The notes under the pieces are model-generated. The model ran no database searches, had not been told where the DNA came from, and saw nothing but the letters and a program-made list of their open reading frames with translations. A stretch of 64,000 bases of DNA, from NCBI RefSeq assembly GCF_002995495.1, contig NZ_PVZV01000001.1, positions 1,178,001 through 1,242,000 of the forward strand, read 5' to 3'. Positions 28,159 to 35,925 of this stretch are shown here, piece by piece. Source of the stretch: Actinocorallia populi (GTDB lineage Bacteria > Actinomycetota > Actinomycetes > Streptosporangiales > Streptosporangiaceae). Made by a program: the position numbers and the translations under genes. Every line of letters begins with the position of its first letter. Positions within the stretch are counted from its first letter, which is position 1.

Positions 28159-28264
28159 CTATCACCAGCAGTACCTGTCGGACGCCAAGAACCCCGACGG
28201 CTACTGCGGCATCGGCGGCACCGGCCTCTCCTGCCCGATCGGCGTCGCCCCGGCCGATGGCTGA
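28159..28264 (+). repeat. Copy 2 of the msrA 3' end (detached)
   Basis: Bases 28159-28251 match 26994-27086 at 91 of 93 positions. The frame is still open: it reads [20 protein letters not shown] and on to GVAPADG, with a stop at 28262-28264, but no start or upstream msrA sequence is attached. It shares the APADG-stop ending with copy 3, so this may be the original gene end displaced by insertion of the toxin-antitoxin segment. Confidence 0.9.
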
Positions 28265-28331
28265 CTCGTGTGGGAGTCCTGCCGATCGGTCGTTCTGCTC
28301 TGGCCGGGTGTTGCGAGACCCTCTTGCTTTG

Positions 28332-28344
28332 CTACTTGAAGTAG
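28332..28344. promoter_or_regulatory. Palindromic operator upstream of the VapBC-like pair
   Basis: CTACTT, G, AAGTAG is a perfect 6-1-6 inverted repeat; TAAACT at 28345-28350 directly after it fits a -10 element, and the antitoxin start is seven bases further. Toxin-antitoxin modules usually repress themselves through such a site. The stretch is AT-rich for this genome. Confidence 0.6.
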
Positions 28345-28356
28345 TAAACTCGGGGC

Positions 28357-28668
28357 ATGGGCATGCCGGAACGGGAGTACGGGCTGGGTGAAGGCCCGTC
28401 GGTGAAAGCCAGCGTCTCTCTGCGAGCGGGAAACATCAGCGCGGTTCGACGAAGGGTGGGAGCGCGGGGGTTCTCCGCCTATGTCGATGCCGCGGTGGAG
28501 CGGCAGATCGAACGGGACCTGCTCGAAGAGGCCCTGCAGGCCAACGAGAGGGAAGCGGGGCCGATCCCCCAGGCGTTGCGGGATGAGGCGACGGAGCTGT
28601 TCCGTGCAGTGAAGGCGGCGGCCGAGTTGCAGGAGGGGGCGGAGTGGAGCGTGCACGAAGCAGGCTGA
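28357..28668 (+). CDS. Antitoxin of a VapBC-like pair
   Basis: A 103-residue protein with a ribbon-helix-helix-like N-terminal half (VKASVSLRAGNISAVRRRVG, then FSAYVDAAVERQIERD) and an acidic helical C-terminal half that would wrap the toxin. The PIN-domain gene overlaps its 3' end by 25 bases. Translation may start at 28357 or at the ATG at 28363; CGGGG lies just upstream. It is probably autoregulated through the palindrome at 28332-28344. Confidence 0.75.
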   Translation: MGMPEREYGLGEGPSVKASVSLRAGNISAVRRRVGARGFSAYVDAAVERQIERDLLEEALQANEREAGPIPQALRDEATELFRAVKAAAELQEGAEWSVHEAG

Positions 28669-29060
28669 CCGCCGGAACCTTGATCCTCGACTGCGAGGGG
28701 CTGGTGAAGTGGTGCCAGGCCGATCAGCGGGTCACCGCACTGGTCAGGGAGGCTCAGGACAACGACTTCCGCGTGGTCGTCAGCGCCCTCACTCCTGTCG
28801 AGGCCCAAGATGTCCGCACCAAACCGGACCGGCTCCGCTGGTTTCTGTCCAGGCTTCGCATCGAGCCGGTCACGGAAGAGATCAGCACGGCCGCGATCGA
28901 TCTGTTGCGCACCCATCGCCTGCACGGGCATAAGTATGCGATTGACGCGGTTGTCGCCTCTATCGCTCTCCAGGCTCCGAAACCCGTCATCCTCCTTACC
29001 TCTGATGAGGACGACATGACCACCCTTTGCGGCAAGACGGTCAAGGTCGTTCCTGTGTGA
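28644..29060 (+). CDS. PIN-domain ribonuclease toxin (VapC-like)
   Basis: A 138-residue PIN domain. The first acidic residue is in LILDCEGLVKW, the second in EISTAAIDLL or nearby, and the third pair in HKYAIDAVVA; LLTSDEDDM ends the fold. These would form the magnesium site for cleaving RNA, as in VapC toxins. Start GTG at 28644 lies inside the antitoxin gene. The pair sits between msrA 3'-end copies 2 and 3. Confidence 0.78.
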   Translation: MERARSRLTAGTLILDCEGLVKWCQADQRVTALVREAQDNDFRVVVSALTPVEAQDVRTKPDRLRWFLSRLRIEPVTEEISTAAIDLLRTHRLHGHKYAIDAVVASIALQAPKPVILLTSDEDDMTTLCGKTVKVVPV

Positions 29061-29100
29061 CCGCGCTCCCGAACACGTGATCAGGAGCCCTTCTCAGGTC

Positions 29101-29206
29101 CGCCGAGGACTGCCACCGGCAATGTCTCTCCGACGCCAAGAATCCCAACGGCCACTGCGGCAACGGCGTCTCCTGCCCGATCGGCGTCGCTCCGGCGGAT
29201 GGCTGA
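29101..29206 (+). repeat. Copy 3 of the msrA 3' end (decayed)
   Basis: About four in five bases match the msrA end, beginning further upstream than copy 2 (CGCCGAGGAC is shared with 26985-26994). It reads [20 protein letters not shown] and on to GVAPADG and a stop at 29204-29206, with a nine-base in-frame deletion replacing the IGGTGL part. The many silent or third-position changes suggest an older copy that decayed slowly. Confidence 0.8.
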
Positions 29207-29292
29207 TCTGCGCGGTACGAGCCCGGCGAAAGGGCGGATGGGATCGGCGACCACGGTCCTGGAGGCGGTCATGTCATTTCATTGGGAGTCGC

Positions 29293-29910
29293 ATGATCTC
29301 GGCTGGGACACCGCTGCTGCCGGACGTGGTCCGGGCGTATCCGTTCTCGTGGGGCTCCGGCTTCGTCTGGCCGTCGGAGACGGGGGAGAACGAGAAGAAT
29401 CTGGCCTATGCGCGGGCTGTGCTCGAAGCATGCCTGCCTCGGGACGTGCTCGCCTTGCCCGAGCCGCCGGAGGAGCCGGTCGTCTGGGACTGCGAGGACG
29501 ACGGGTACCCCGGGTGGGCGGGGGTCCGGGCCGTTCTGCGCGAGCGCATGCCCTACGCCCGGCACGTCACCGCGGAGCGCATGGCCGGTGCCAAGGCCGA
29601 GTGCGCTCGCCAGGGCATCGTCACCACGGACTTCGAGGAGGTCTGGGTCCGGCGCATCACCGCCTGGATCGCCGAGCAGACCCTGCACTGGTGCGGACTT
29701 GTGGTCGATGACGAAGAGGCGCTCACGCCCTGGCTCATGGACCTCGCGGAGCTGTACGCGCAGCGGGGGATGGCCGCCGAGAAGGCCGTGTGGGCGCTCC
29801 GCTGTACCAAGGCCGTGCCCGAGAGCCGTGCGGCTCTGACGCGATTGGCCGCGTACAGGGGACTGCCGGACGGGATCCGGGAGCAGATCGTGCACGAACT
29901 CCGCTCATGA
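29293..29910 (+). CDS. Hypothetical protein downstream of the third msrA repeat
   Basis: A 205-residue soluble protein that I do not recognise. It has a Pro-rich first third with several Trp (SWGSGFVWPS, VVWDCEDDGYPGW) and a helical C-terminal half (AEQTLHWCGLVVDDEEALTP, then LAELYAQRGMAAEKAVWALR). No signal peptide or membrane segment. The ATG at 29293 has GGGAG four bases upstream; the frame is open further upstream but that region is repeat sequence. Nothing links it to a function. Confidence 0.6.
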   Translation: MISAGTPLLPDVVRAYPFSWGSGFVWPSETGENEKNLAYARAVLEACLPRDVLALPEPPEEPVVWDCEDDGYPGWAGVRAVLRERMPYARHVTAERMAGAKAECARQGIVTTDFEEVWVRRITAWIAEQTLHWCGLVVDDEEALTPWLMDLAELYAQRGMAAEKAVWALRCTKAVPESRAALTRLAAYRGLPDGIREQIVHELRS

Positions 29911-30103
29911 CCCGACCGCCGGTAGCACCCGCTCGGATCACCGTCCTTCCGCTGTCACCGGCACATCGTGTTGGCGGGCGCGGACATCTCCTGGTTTTCC
30001 GATGCGGGCGCGCCGCGCGGCCACCTGCCTGGTCGCGTCCTCACATGGCGCTGAGGCAGCCCGTAAGTTTGGCTTCCGGGTGAACGGTGATGAGGAGGGT
30101 TCG

Positions 30104-30385
30104 ATGACCGCCCTGCCGGGAGACAGCTGGCTTTGCAGCATCCGTCCCCAGACCGAACTCGTCACCGCCGAGGAGTACGAGGCGCTCCCCGAGGAGATCG
30201 CCAGGGCGATCGAGATCGTCGACGGTTGCGTGGTCTACTGCGCGGCGCCCACGCCTGACCATCAGACCGCAGGCAGGCGGCTGGCCAACATGCTGGAACG
30301 TCATGCCCGTGACGCGATGGGCGAAGGGCATGAGCGCCTCACCGTGAACAATGACGTGGATCTGCGGTTATCGGCACCTTCATGA
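30104..30385 (+). pseudogene. Truncated Uma2-family endonuclease gene
   Basis: 93 codons from an ATG with GAGGAGGG upstream. The N-terminal half matches Uma2/DUF820 proteins (LVTAEEYEALPEE, IEIVDGCVVYCAAPTPDHQ, ANMLERHA), a family of PD-(D/E)XK-type nucleases of about 190 residues that are abundant in actinomycetes. After NNDVDLRL the frame runs into a stop and the catalytic C-terminal half is absent in any frame nearby. It is probably a remnant. Confidence 0.65.
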
Positions 30386-30552
30386 AGGACGAGTCCGGGA
30401 ACGTCCCCAGCATCAGCAACCCGATCCCCATCGTCATCGACTGGGCGGAACTCGAGTTCCGAGTCCGGGCGGACAGTGCGGACCGGCTCGGGATGTCCGG
30501 TGGGGAACCGGCGGGACCACGCGGTCGTGGTGGCTGCGGGAGTTCCTCTTGA
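30382..30552 (+). other. Short open frame after the Uma2 remnant, coding status uncertain
   Basis: A 56-codon frame (MKDESGNVPSISNPIPIVID and on) begins at an ATG just inside the Uma2 end and stops at TGA 30550-30552. Its first half looks protein-like, the second is Arg/Gly low-complexity. It could be the tail of a decayed gene. It lies antisense to the end of the zinc-ribbon gene. Confidence 0.25.
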
Positions 30553-31156
30553 TGACTCGTTCCCACCACCGAAGCCGAACAAGGCGTACGCGTAAATTCC
30601 GGTGGCGTCGGGATCGCGACCGGCGTTTTCCCGTTCGACGTGCGGACATGCCGTAGGGCAGGCCTGAGCCGGTTCGTTGGTCGAAGGCGTACGTCCGTAC
30701 CGGATCGAGGTGGAGCTCGTGGGGGCCGAGGCAATCCGCGGTCAGGGCGGCGACGGGGGCGCCGCAGGGGCAGGACCGGTTGAGTCCTCCGGTACCGGAA
30801 GGGCCGCAGCAGCCGTGGTCGTTCGGCAGGTCGGGCAACGGCCGGAGGCCGGGCACGTCGTCCGGGTGCACGACGAAGGTGTTGACGGCTCCTGCGGAGA
30901 TGGCCGGTGATCCGTTGATCAGCATGGTGGGGAATCGCGGTCGTGCGGGTACCGGCAGGGCCGGGTCGTGTGGAATGTAGGGCGCTCCCCAGGGTTCTGT
31001 CTCGACCGCGTAGTGGCCGGCGGGCACGGTGGAGGGTGCCAGCCGGGTCTTCTTGTCGCGGTCGCCGTCGCGAACCTTGAACTCGGGGACGGCGGGTAGC
31101 TCCGTGAGTTCGCGGGTGAGCGCGACTCCGCATCTGGAACAGAAGAAGATGGCCAT
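30434..31156 (-). CDS. Conserved zinc-ribbon-like protein of unknown function
   Basis: A 240-residue protein starting MAIFFCSRCGVALTRELTEL, a CxxC knuckle typical of small zinc ribbons, with further cysteines in HGCCGPSG and RSCPCGAPV. The pattern (EPWGAPYIPHDP, VNTFVVHPDDVPGLRPLP, GPHELHLDPVRTY) recalls a conserved actinomycete family of unknown role often found beside SMI1-like genes. After about residue 175 it becomes Arg-rich and unlike the family, so the true end may be earlier or the 3' part may be degraded. Confidence 0.6.
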   Translation of the reverse strand: MAIFFCSRCGVALTRELTELPAVPEFKVRDGDRDKKTRLAPSTVPAGHYAVETEPWGAPYIPHDPALPVPARPRFPTMLINGSPAISAGAVNTFVVHPDDVPGLRPLPDLPNDHGCCGPSGTGGLNRSCPCGAPVAALTADCLGPHELHLDPVRTYAFDQRTGSGLPYGMSARRTGKRRSRSRRHRNLRVRLVRLRWWERVIKRNSRSHHDRVVPPVPHRTSRAGPHCPPGLGTRVPPSR

Positions 31157-31199
31157 GGGGCCGGGTCGCTTTCTGGGCCTTTGAATGGGGGGTGGCGGT

Positions 31200-31820
31200 G
31201 TGCCCACTGATGTTTATGGCGGGATCGAGGTCCTGGATCCTCATTATGATGAGGATTTCTGTGCGGAGGGCCCCTGGGTGCTCGCCTTGGATCTTTCGTT
31301 GTTGTGCTTCGACGGCGACCACACGGCCTTCGGCTGTCTGTTCGGGGTTCGGAACACAGCCGGATGGGATCCGGTCGTGCCTGCTCGAGGGCTGCCCTCC
31401 GATGCCTCCGCAGGAGTTCTTCGGCAGTACGAGGAATACCGGAACGAGTGGCACAGCCCCACCTGGGCGACGTGGAAAGAATTGCGGGACATCGATCTGG
31501 GCGAGACGCCGGTCGGGGTCCGCGGTCTGGTGACGGCGCTGGACACCGCTGACTCGGCCCTCCACCGGCTGTACTGGGTGTCCGACGTGTGGAACGCCTC
31601 GCTGGTCGAGCGTTTCGGTGTTCCGCCGCTCGGCGGGACTCCGGTGGCCGCCGATTACGGCGAATGGGCCGTGGGGGACGCGCGGCTTCGTTACGAGCGC
31701 TTCACGCGGCGGCAGGCCATAGGGCCTGGTAGCGACTGGGAGCACGTCTTCAACGTGATGGAGGCGCTGGCCGGGCGTTTCGGTGCGGAAGGGGTCCGGC
31801 TGGTGGTGTACTTCGACTGA
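31200..31820 (+). CDS. Conserved hypothetical protein
   Basis: A 206-residue soluble acidic protein. Its N-terminus (PTDVYGGIEVLDP) and the block LCFDGDHTAFGCLFGVRN match a family frequent in streptomycetes with no assigned function. The GTG at 31200 follows a G-rich ribosome site; an in-frame ATG at 31185 is possible but would add only Gly residues. It is divergent from the zinc-ribbon gene across about 43 bases, so the two may share regulation. Confidence 0.6.
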   Translation: MPTDVYGGIEVLDPHYDEDFCAEGPWVLALDLSLLCFDGDHTAFGCLFGVRNTAGWDPVVPARGLPSDASAGVLRQYEEYRNEWHSPTWATWKELRDIDLGETPVGVRGLVTALDTADSALHRLYWVSDVWNASLVERFGVPPLGGTPVAADYGEWAVGDARLRYERFTRRQAIGPGSDWEHVFNVMEALAGRFGAEGVRLVVYFD

Positions 31821-31851
31821 TCAGGCGCACACCGCCATTCCATTTCCCAGG

Positions 31852-31872
31852 TCCTTCTCAAACTTCGAGAAG
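31852..31872. terminator. Weak hairpin at the end of the MFS gene
   Basis: CCTTCTC, seven bases, GAGAAGG form a 7-base stem overlapping the MFS stop region, between convergent genes. No clear T-run follows on either strand. Confidence 0.3.
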
Positions 31873-33072
31873 GCTCGCCTTGGGTTGCTCCGGTGCGGGC
31901 GAAGGGACGCGTAGGGCGATCGCGGAAAGCACTGCAAGCGACCCGAGGACGGTCATGGCGACTGCCATGCCTCCGGCTCCGGCGTTGAAAAGCGGGGCGA
32001 CGGCGAATCCTCCGGCGAGGGAGACGGCTCCGGAGAGGAAGCTGAGCAGGCCGGTGTAAGTGCCGAACCTTCCGGATGGCGCGCAGTGGGTGACGGCCTG
32101 GAACAGGGCCGACTGCATGATGCCGGCGGCCAGGCCATGAAGGACGGCGGCAGCCATCAATACGGCGATCCGGCTGTGATGGTCGGAAGGCGTGGCCAGC
32201 AGGACGAGATAGCCCGCGGCCGCGCAGAGCAGGCCGATGCGGAGCAACCCGGGGCGTTCGCCTCGGCCGCCGCACCACGGCTGGATCGCGGCCGTGGCCA
32301 CCGCCACCGTGCAGAAGAACAGGGTCGTCGTGCCGGAATCCGCCTCTTTCAACGGGATCACGGTCGTGACCTGGGAGGTGAGCAGGGTGCTGGGGGCGGC
32401 GACCAGGGCGAACCGGAGGAAGCCGCGGTCCCGGAACACCGCCGACACCCCTTCGGTGAAGCTCCGCGCGTCCGGCCGGGTGCCCGCCTGAGAAGCGGGC
32501 ACCCGGCGCAGCAGGAGGAACAGCACGGCCCCGGCCGTCCACGCGCCCGTCGTCACCGCCGTCAGCAGCCCGAACCCTCCGGCCAGCAGCGCCAGCCCGA
32601 GGGGAGGACCGGTCACCGCGGCCAGCTGACCGGCGATCACGTAGGCCGAGAAGCCGCGGGAGCGGTGCCGCGGCGCCACTCCGGCCAGCACGGACTGGGC
32701 GGCCGGGTGGAACAGGGCACCGCCGACCGCCATCACCACCACCGCGACGAGCAGGCCGCCGACCCCGTCGGCGGTGCCCAGCAGCGCGAACGACACGGCT
32801 CTCAGGGCGCAGGCCAGCGCTCCCGTACGTGCCGGGCCGACCGCGTCGGTGAGCGCCCCGGCGGGGAGGAACAGCATGTTCTGGACCGCGACGCGCACGG
32901 TGAGCACCACCGTGATGACACCGGCGAGCATGCCGAGGTCCTGGTGCAGGTGCGCGACCACGTGCGCCATCACCGCGTAGTAACCGAGCGAGATGGCGAG
33001 CTGGATCGCCACGACCACCGCGATCACGCGGCGGTCGGCGAGCGCCCGACGTACGTGCGGTGCGGTGGTCAT
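31858..33072 (-). CDS. MFS transporter
   Basis: A 404-residue major facilitator with about twelve membrane segments. Helix 2-3 loop sequence LPAGALTDAVGPARTGALAC and the mirrored half (FGTYTGLLSFLSGAVSLAGG) fit a drug/metabolite exporter, but the substrate is unknown. The gene follows the class D beta-lactamase on the same strand at a distance of 33 bases, so the two are probably one operon; export of a beta-lactam-related compound is a guess from that context. Confidence 0.82.
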   Translation of the reverse strand: MTTAPHVRRALADRRVIAVVVAIQLAISLGYYAVMAHVVAHLHQDLGMLAGVITVVLTVRVAVQNMLFLPAGALTDAVGPARTGALACALRAVSFALLGTADGVGGLLVAVVVMAVGGALFHPAAQSVLAGVAPRHRSRGFSAYVIAGQLAAVTGPPLGLALLAGGFGLLTAVTTGAWTAGAVLFLLLRRVPASQAGTRPDARSFTEGVSAVFRDRGFLRFALVAAPSTLLTSQVTTVIPLKEADSGTTTLFFCTVAVATAAIQPWCGGRGERPGLLRIGLLCAAAGYLVLLATPSDHHSRIAVLMAAAVLHGLAAGIMQSALFQAVTHCAPSGRFGTYTGLLSFLSGAVSLAGGFAVAPLFNAGAGGMAVAMTVLGSLAVLSAIALRVPSPAPEQPKASLLEV

Positions 33073-33105
33073 GGCGGCGGGGTCCTCATGCGTGCGCGGC
33101 GTCCG

Positions 33106-33993
33106 TCAGGACCGGGGGAGGACGTCGAGGGCCTGCAGCAGGGTCCGGGCGAGCGGGACGCGCTTGGCGGTGTCCCCGTCGGCCTCGACGTCGATGTTGA
33201 GCGCGAAGGTGTAGAGGTTACCGCCGCGCTCGACCCAGCCCACCCACCAGCCGATGCCGGGCTCGGTCGACATGCCCCAGCCGGTCTTGGCGAACAATGC
33301 GTAGCCGTCCTTCTCCTCGACCTTCAGCAGGTCGCGCACCGTCAGCTGGTTGTGCCTGGACGCCGGCAGCTGCTGCCGGGCCAGCCGGGACAGGAAGCGG
33401 GTCTGCTCGACCGCGGAGATCTCCAGCGGGCCGTCGAGCCAGAAGCGGTCCACGACGGCGCCGATCTCGCGGTCGCCGTAGTGCAGCCGGTTCACCCACC
33501 GCCGCTCGCGTTCGGCGCCGATCCGGCGGGCGAGCGTCTGGAACACCGGCACGTTGGACGCCCGGACCGCGTCCCGCAGGTTCATGTCCTGCTCCCACTC
33601 GGGGAAGGGCTGCGGCTGCCCGCCGTAGGGGATCACCTCGTTCTCGTCCTGGACGACCCGGGTCTCCAGCGCGATCAGGCTGTGCGGGATCTTGAACGTG
33701 GAGGCGGGGATCAGCCGCTGCTCCGCCCGCTGCAGGTCGACGACGGTCGTCCGTCCCCGCTTCACGTCCAGGAGCGCGAACGTTCCGCGCACTCCCGCCT
33801 CGCGGAACGCCGCTTGGAGGTCGTCCCGCACGACCGGGCTGCTCGGGGCGGCCGCCTGGGGCACCGCGCCGCGGACGGTGTCGGCGCCGGTGGCGGGGAC
33901 GGCGTGGACGGCTCCGCCGAGCAGCGCGGAGGCGGTCAGGACGGCCGCGCCCAGCGCCGCACGCAACCGGGTACGGGGGAGGGGGTGGTGCAT
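33106..33993 (-). CDS. Class D (OXA-type) beta-lactamase
   Basis: A 295-residue secreted serine beta-lactamase. Signal peptide covers about residues 1-38. Active-site motifs are STFK (98-101, Ser98 nucleophile, Lys101), SNV (146-148) and KTGW (236-239); YGD at 172-174 replaces the usual YGN. WLDGPLEISAVEQ and GWWVGWVE are typical of the class. The ATG at 33993 has GAGGAG seven bases upstream; earlier in-frame starts would disrupt the signal peptide. The upstream region is AT-rich with inverted repeats. Substrate range cannot be inferred. Confidence 0.9.
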   Translation of the reverse strand: MHHPLPRTRLRAALGAAVLTASALLGGAVHAVPATGADTVRGAVPQAAAPSSPVVRDDLQAAFREAGVRGTFALLDVKRGRTTVVDLQRAEQRLIPASTFKIPHSLIALETRVVQDENEVIPYGGQPQPFPEWEQDMNLRDAVRASNVPVFQTLARRIGAERERRWVNRLHYGDREIGAVVDRFWLDGPLEISAVEQTRFLSRLARQQLPASRHNQLTVRDLLKVEEKDGYALFAKTGWGMSTEPGIGWWVGWVERGGNLYTFALNIDVEADGDTAKRVPLARTLLQALDVLPRS

Positions 33994-34057
33994 GTCGGGC
34001 TCCTCGCTCTCGATCTTCGTAGGTGAGAGCAGACCAGAGCCCGGCAGATCATGTCCA

Positions 34058-34096
34058 ATATCCATATGGAAAGAACATCTATATGAACATGGATAT
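34058..34096. promoter_or_regulatory. AT-rich inverted repeats upstream of the beta-lactamase
   Basis: ATATCCAT (34058-34065) and ATGGATAT (34089-34096) are perfect inverted arms, and TCCATATGGA (34061-34070) is a palindrome inside them. The stretch is far more AT-rich than its surroundings and lies 65-100 bases before the beta-lactamase start, so it may hold its promoter and operator. Confidence 0.5.
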
Positions 34097-34154
34097 CACT
34101 GCTGGTCAGATGGGGTAGATCGCGGAAATTCCGGGCGGATTTCGCGCCGGAAGT

Positions 34155-34189
34155 CGGGGCCCGGCGGGAAGCGTGCTCCCGCCGGGGCC
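34155..34189 (-). terminator. Hairpin terminator after the MscS gene
   Basis: Arms around GGCCCGGCGGGA (ending 34168) and TCCCGCCGGGGCC (34177-34189) form a stem of about twelve pairs with one bulge, just after the MscS stop at 34193 on the minus strand. Confidence 0.55.
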
Positions 34190-34192
34190 GGG

Positions 34193-35242
34193 TCAGCGGG
34201 GGACCGGGATGAAGGCCGGGGCGTCGGGGAAGACGAGGCTGCGGGTGGGCAGCGGGATGGAGATTCCCTCGGCGCGGAAGCGGGTGTGCAGGCGCTTGAC
34301 GAACTCGTGCTTGACGATGAACTGGTCGGTGAAGTCGCGGGTGCGGAGGATGACGGTGAAGTCGATGCTGGACTCGCCGAAGGTGTGGAAGCGGACCAGG
34401 GGGTCGTAGTCGGGGACGCCGCCCTCGACCTCGGTCATCACCTCCTTGCCGACCTCGATGACGACCTTCTCGACGTGCTCGAGGTCGCTGTCGTAGCCGA
34501 CCTTGGCCTGAAGGAGGAGGCCCATGTCCTGCTCGGGCTGGTGGTAGTTGGTGAGGATCGCGGCGGCGAACTTGGCGTTCGGAACGATCACCAGGTTGTC
34601 GGACATGGTGCGGACGGTGGTCTTGCGCCAGTTGATGTCGACGACGTGGCCCTCCTCGCCGGTGCTGAGGCGGATGAAGTCACCGGGCACGATCGTCTTG
34701 GACGCCAGGATGTGCACGCCGGCGAAGAGGTTGGCCAGGGTGTCCTGCAGGGCCAGGGCCACGGCCAGGCCGCCGACGCCCAGGGCGGTCAGCAGCGGGG
34801 TGATCGACACTCCCAGGCTCTGCAGCAGCACCAGCGTGCCGACCACGAACACGATGGTGCGGGTGATGTTGGCGAAGATCGTGACCGACTGGGAGATGCC
34901 CGACCTGGCCAGGGCGATCGAGCCGACGATGCCGCCCGCCAGCCGTGCGGCGGCCAGCGTCACCGCGAAGATCACCAACGCGACCAGGACCTGCCCGATC
35001 ACCGTCCGCACGCTCGGCTGGAACCTCAGGACCAGCACCCCGATCCAGGCGCCCGCCGTCGCCGACAGGACGACGGCCAGGTCGTACAGCAGCCGCAGGA
35101 TCAGGTCGTCCCAGACCCAGGTGTTGCCCTCGGCGCGCCGGATCAGCCGGCGCAGCACCAGCCGGAGGGCCACTCCCATGCCCAGCATGACCGCCACCAC
35201 GACGGCCGCTCCGACGACACGTCCCCATTCAAGCTCAGGCAC
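34193..35242 (-). CDS. MscS-family mechanosensitive channel
   Basis: A 349-residue small-conductance mechanosensitive channel. Four hydrophobic segments precede the pore helix LLTALGVGGLAVALALQDTL, followed by the beta domain (IVPGDFIRL, GHVVDINWRKTTVRT, VIVPNAKFA) and the C-terminal alpha/beta domain. It opens under membrane tension to release solutes. The GTG at 35242 lies just before the first helix; the longer frame upstream is unlike the family. A hairpin terminator follows. Confidence 0.88.
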   Translation of the reverse strand: MPELEWGRVVGAAVVVAVMLGMGVALRLVLRRLIRRAEGNTWVWDDLILRLLYDLAVVLSATAGAWIGVLVLRFQPSVRTVIGQVLVALVIFAVTLAAARLAGGIVGSIALARSGISQSVTIFANITRTIVFVVGTLVLLQSLGVSITPLLTALGVGGLAVALALQDTLANLFAGVHILASKTIVPGDFIRLSTGEEGHVVDINWRKTTVRTMSDNLVIVPNAKFAAAILTNYHQPEQDMGLLLQAKVGYDSDLEHVEKVVIEVGKEVMTEVEGGVPDYDPLVRFHTFGESSIDFTVILRTRDFTDQFIVKHEFVKRLHTRFRAEGISIPLPTRSLVFPDAPAFIPVPR

Positions 35243-35471
35243 GACGATCCATTCTGTGTAGGGAAAAGGGGGATCTCGCCTGATGGTAAAGGGATCATGC
35301 GCTTCACGCCCGTGGACGGCGCTTTTGGCGGGGCGCCTCCCGCGGACCCGGGAAACGGTTCCGCGGGAGGCGGGGGGCGTCCGTTCGGGGGGAGGGCCAC
35401 CGGCGGTCCCTGCTGGATTGACCCGTGAACCCACCATCGAAATGCACCATGATCCGGGTCTTTTGTGGTTC

Positions 35472-35477
35472 TAGGGT
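35472..35477 (+). promoter_or_regulatory. -10 element TAGGGT for the AhpD-family gene, probable leaderless start
   Basis: TAGGGT ends seven bases before the ATG at 35485, with no good ribosome site between. Confidence 0.45.
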
Positions 35478-35484
35478 CGAGATC

Positions 35485-35925
35485 ATGACACCTCAGCGCA
35501 TGAACTTCACGACCGCCGCCCCCCACGTCTTCAAGGCCGTGTACGCCCTGGACGCGGCAGCGCGGAAGGGGCTCGACCCGGTCGTCGTCGAACTGGTGCA
35601 GATCCGAACATCGCAGCTCAACCGGTGCGCGTACTGCATCGACTACCACACGAAGGACGCCCGCAAGGCGGGCGAGACGGAGGAGCGGATCTACCAGCTC
35701 AGCGCCTGGGAGGAGTCGCCCCTCTTCACCGAGCGGGAGCGCGCCGCCCTGGCCCTCACCGAGGCCGTCACCCTGCTCCCGGGCGGCGTCTCCGACGAGG
35801 TGTACGACCGCGCCGCCGCGCACTTCCCGGAGCGGGAACTGGCCCAGCTCATCGCCGTGATCTTCACCGCGAACACCTGGAACCGGATGAACGTCACCAC
35901 GCGCAAGACCCTGGGGACCGAGTGA
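35485..35925 (+). CDS. AhpD/carboxymuconolactone-decarboxylase family protein
   Basis: A 146-residue CMD-fold protein. RCAYCIDYHTKDARKAG contains the CxxC redox pair and the His of AhpD-like alkylhydroperoxidases; FTERERAALALTEAVT is also typical. It probably reduces peroxides or acts as a redox partner, but many members have no tested activity. The start at 35485 follows a -10 seven bases upstream. Its stop overlaps the GTG of the MFS gene that follows. Confidence 0.85.
   Translation: MTPQRMNFTTAAPHVFKAVYALDAAARKGLDPVVVELVQIRTSQLNRCAYCIDYHTKDARKAGETEERIYQLSAWEESPLFTERERAALALTEAVTLLPGGVSDEVYDRAAAHFPERELAQLIAVIFTANTWNRMNVTTRKTLGTE

Noticed and set aside
29940-30070. A possible fourth copy of the msrA end near CGCTGTCACCGGCA.
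   Set aside because: Only about 15-20 scattered bases agree with the start of copy 2, and the translation shows none of the tail residues; too weak to count.
30339-31745. A 468-residue minus-strand frame overlapping the zinc-ribbon gene and its divergent neighbour.
   Set aside because: Its translation is Arg/Pro/His-rich; the other minus frame has the CxxC start, conserved blocks and a proper start.
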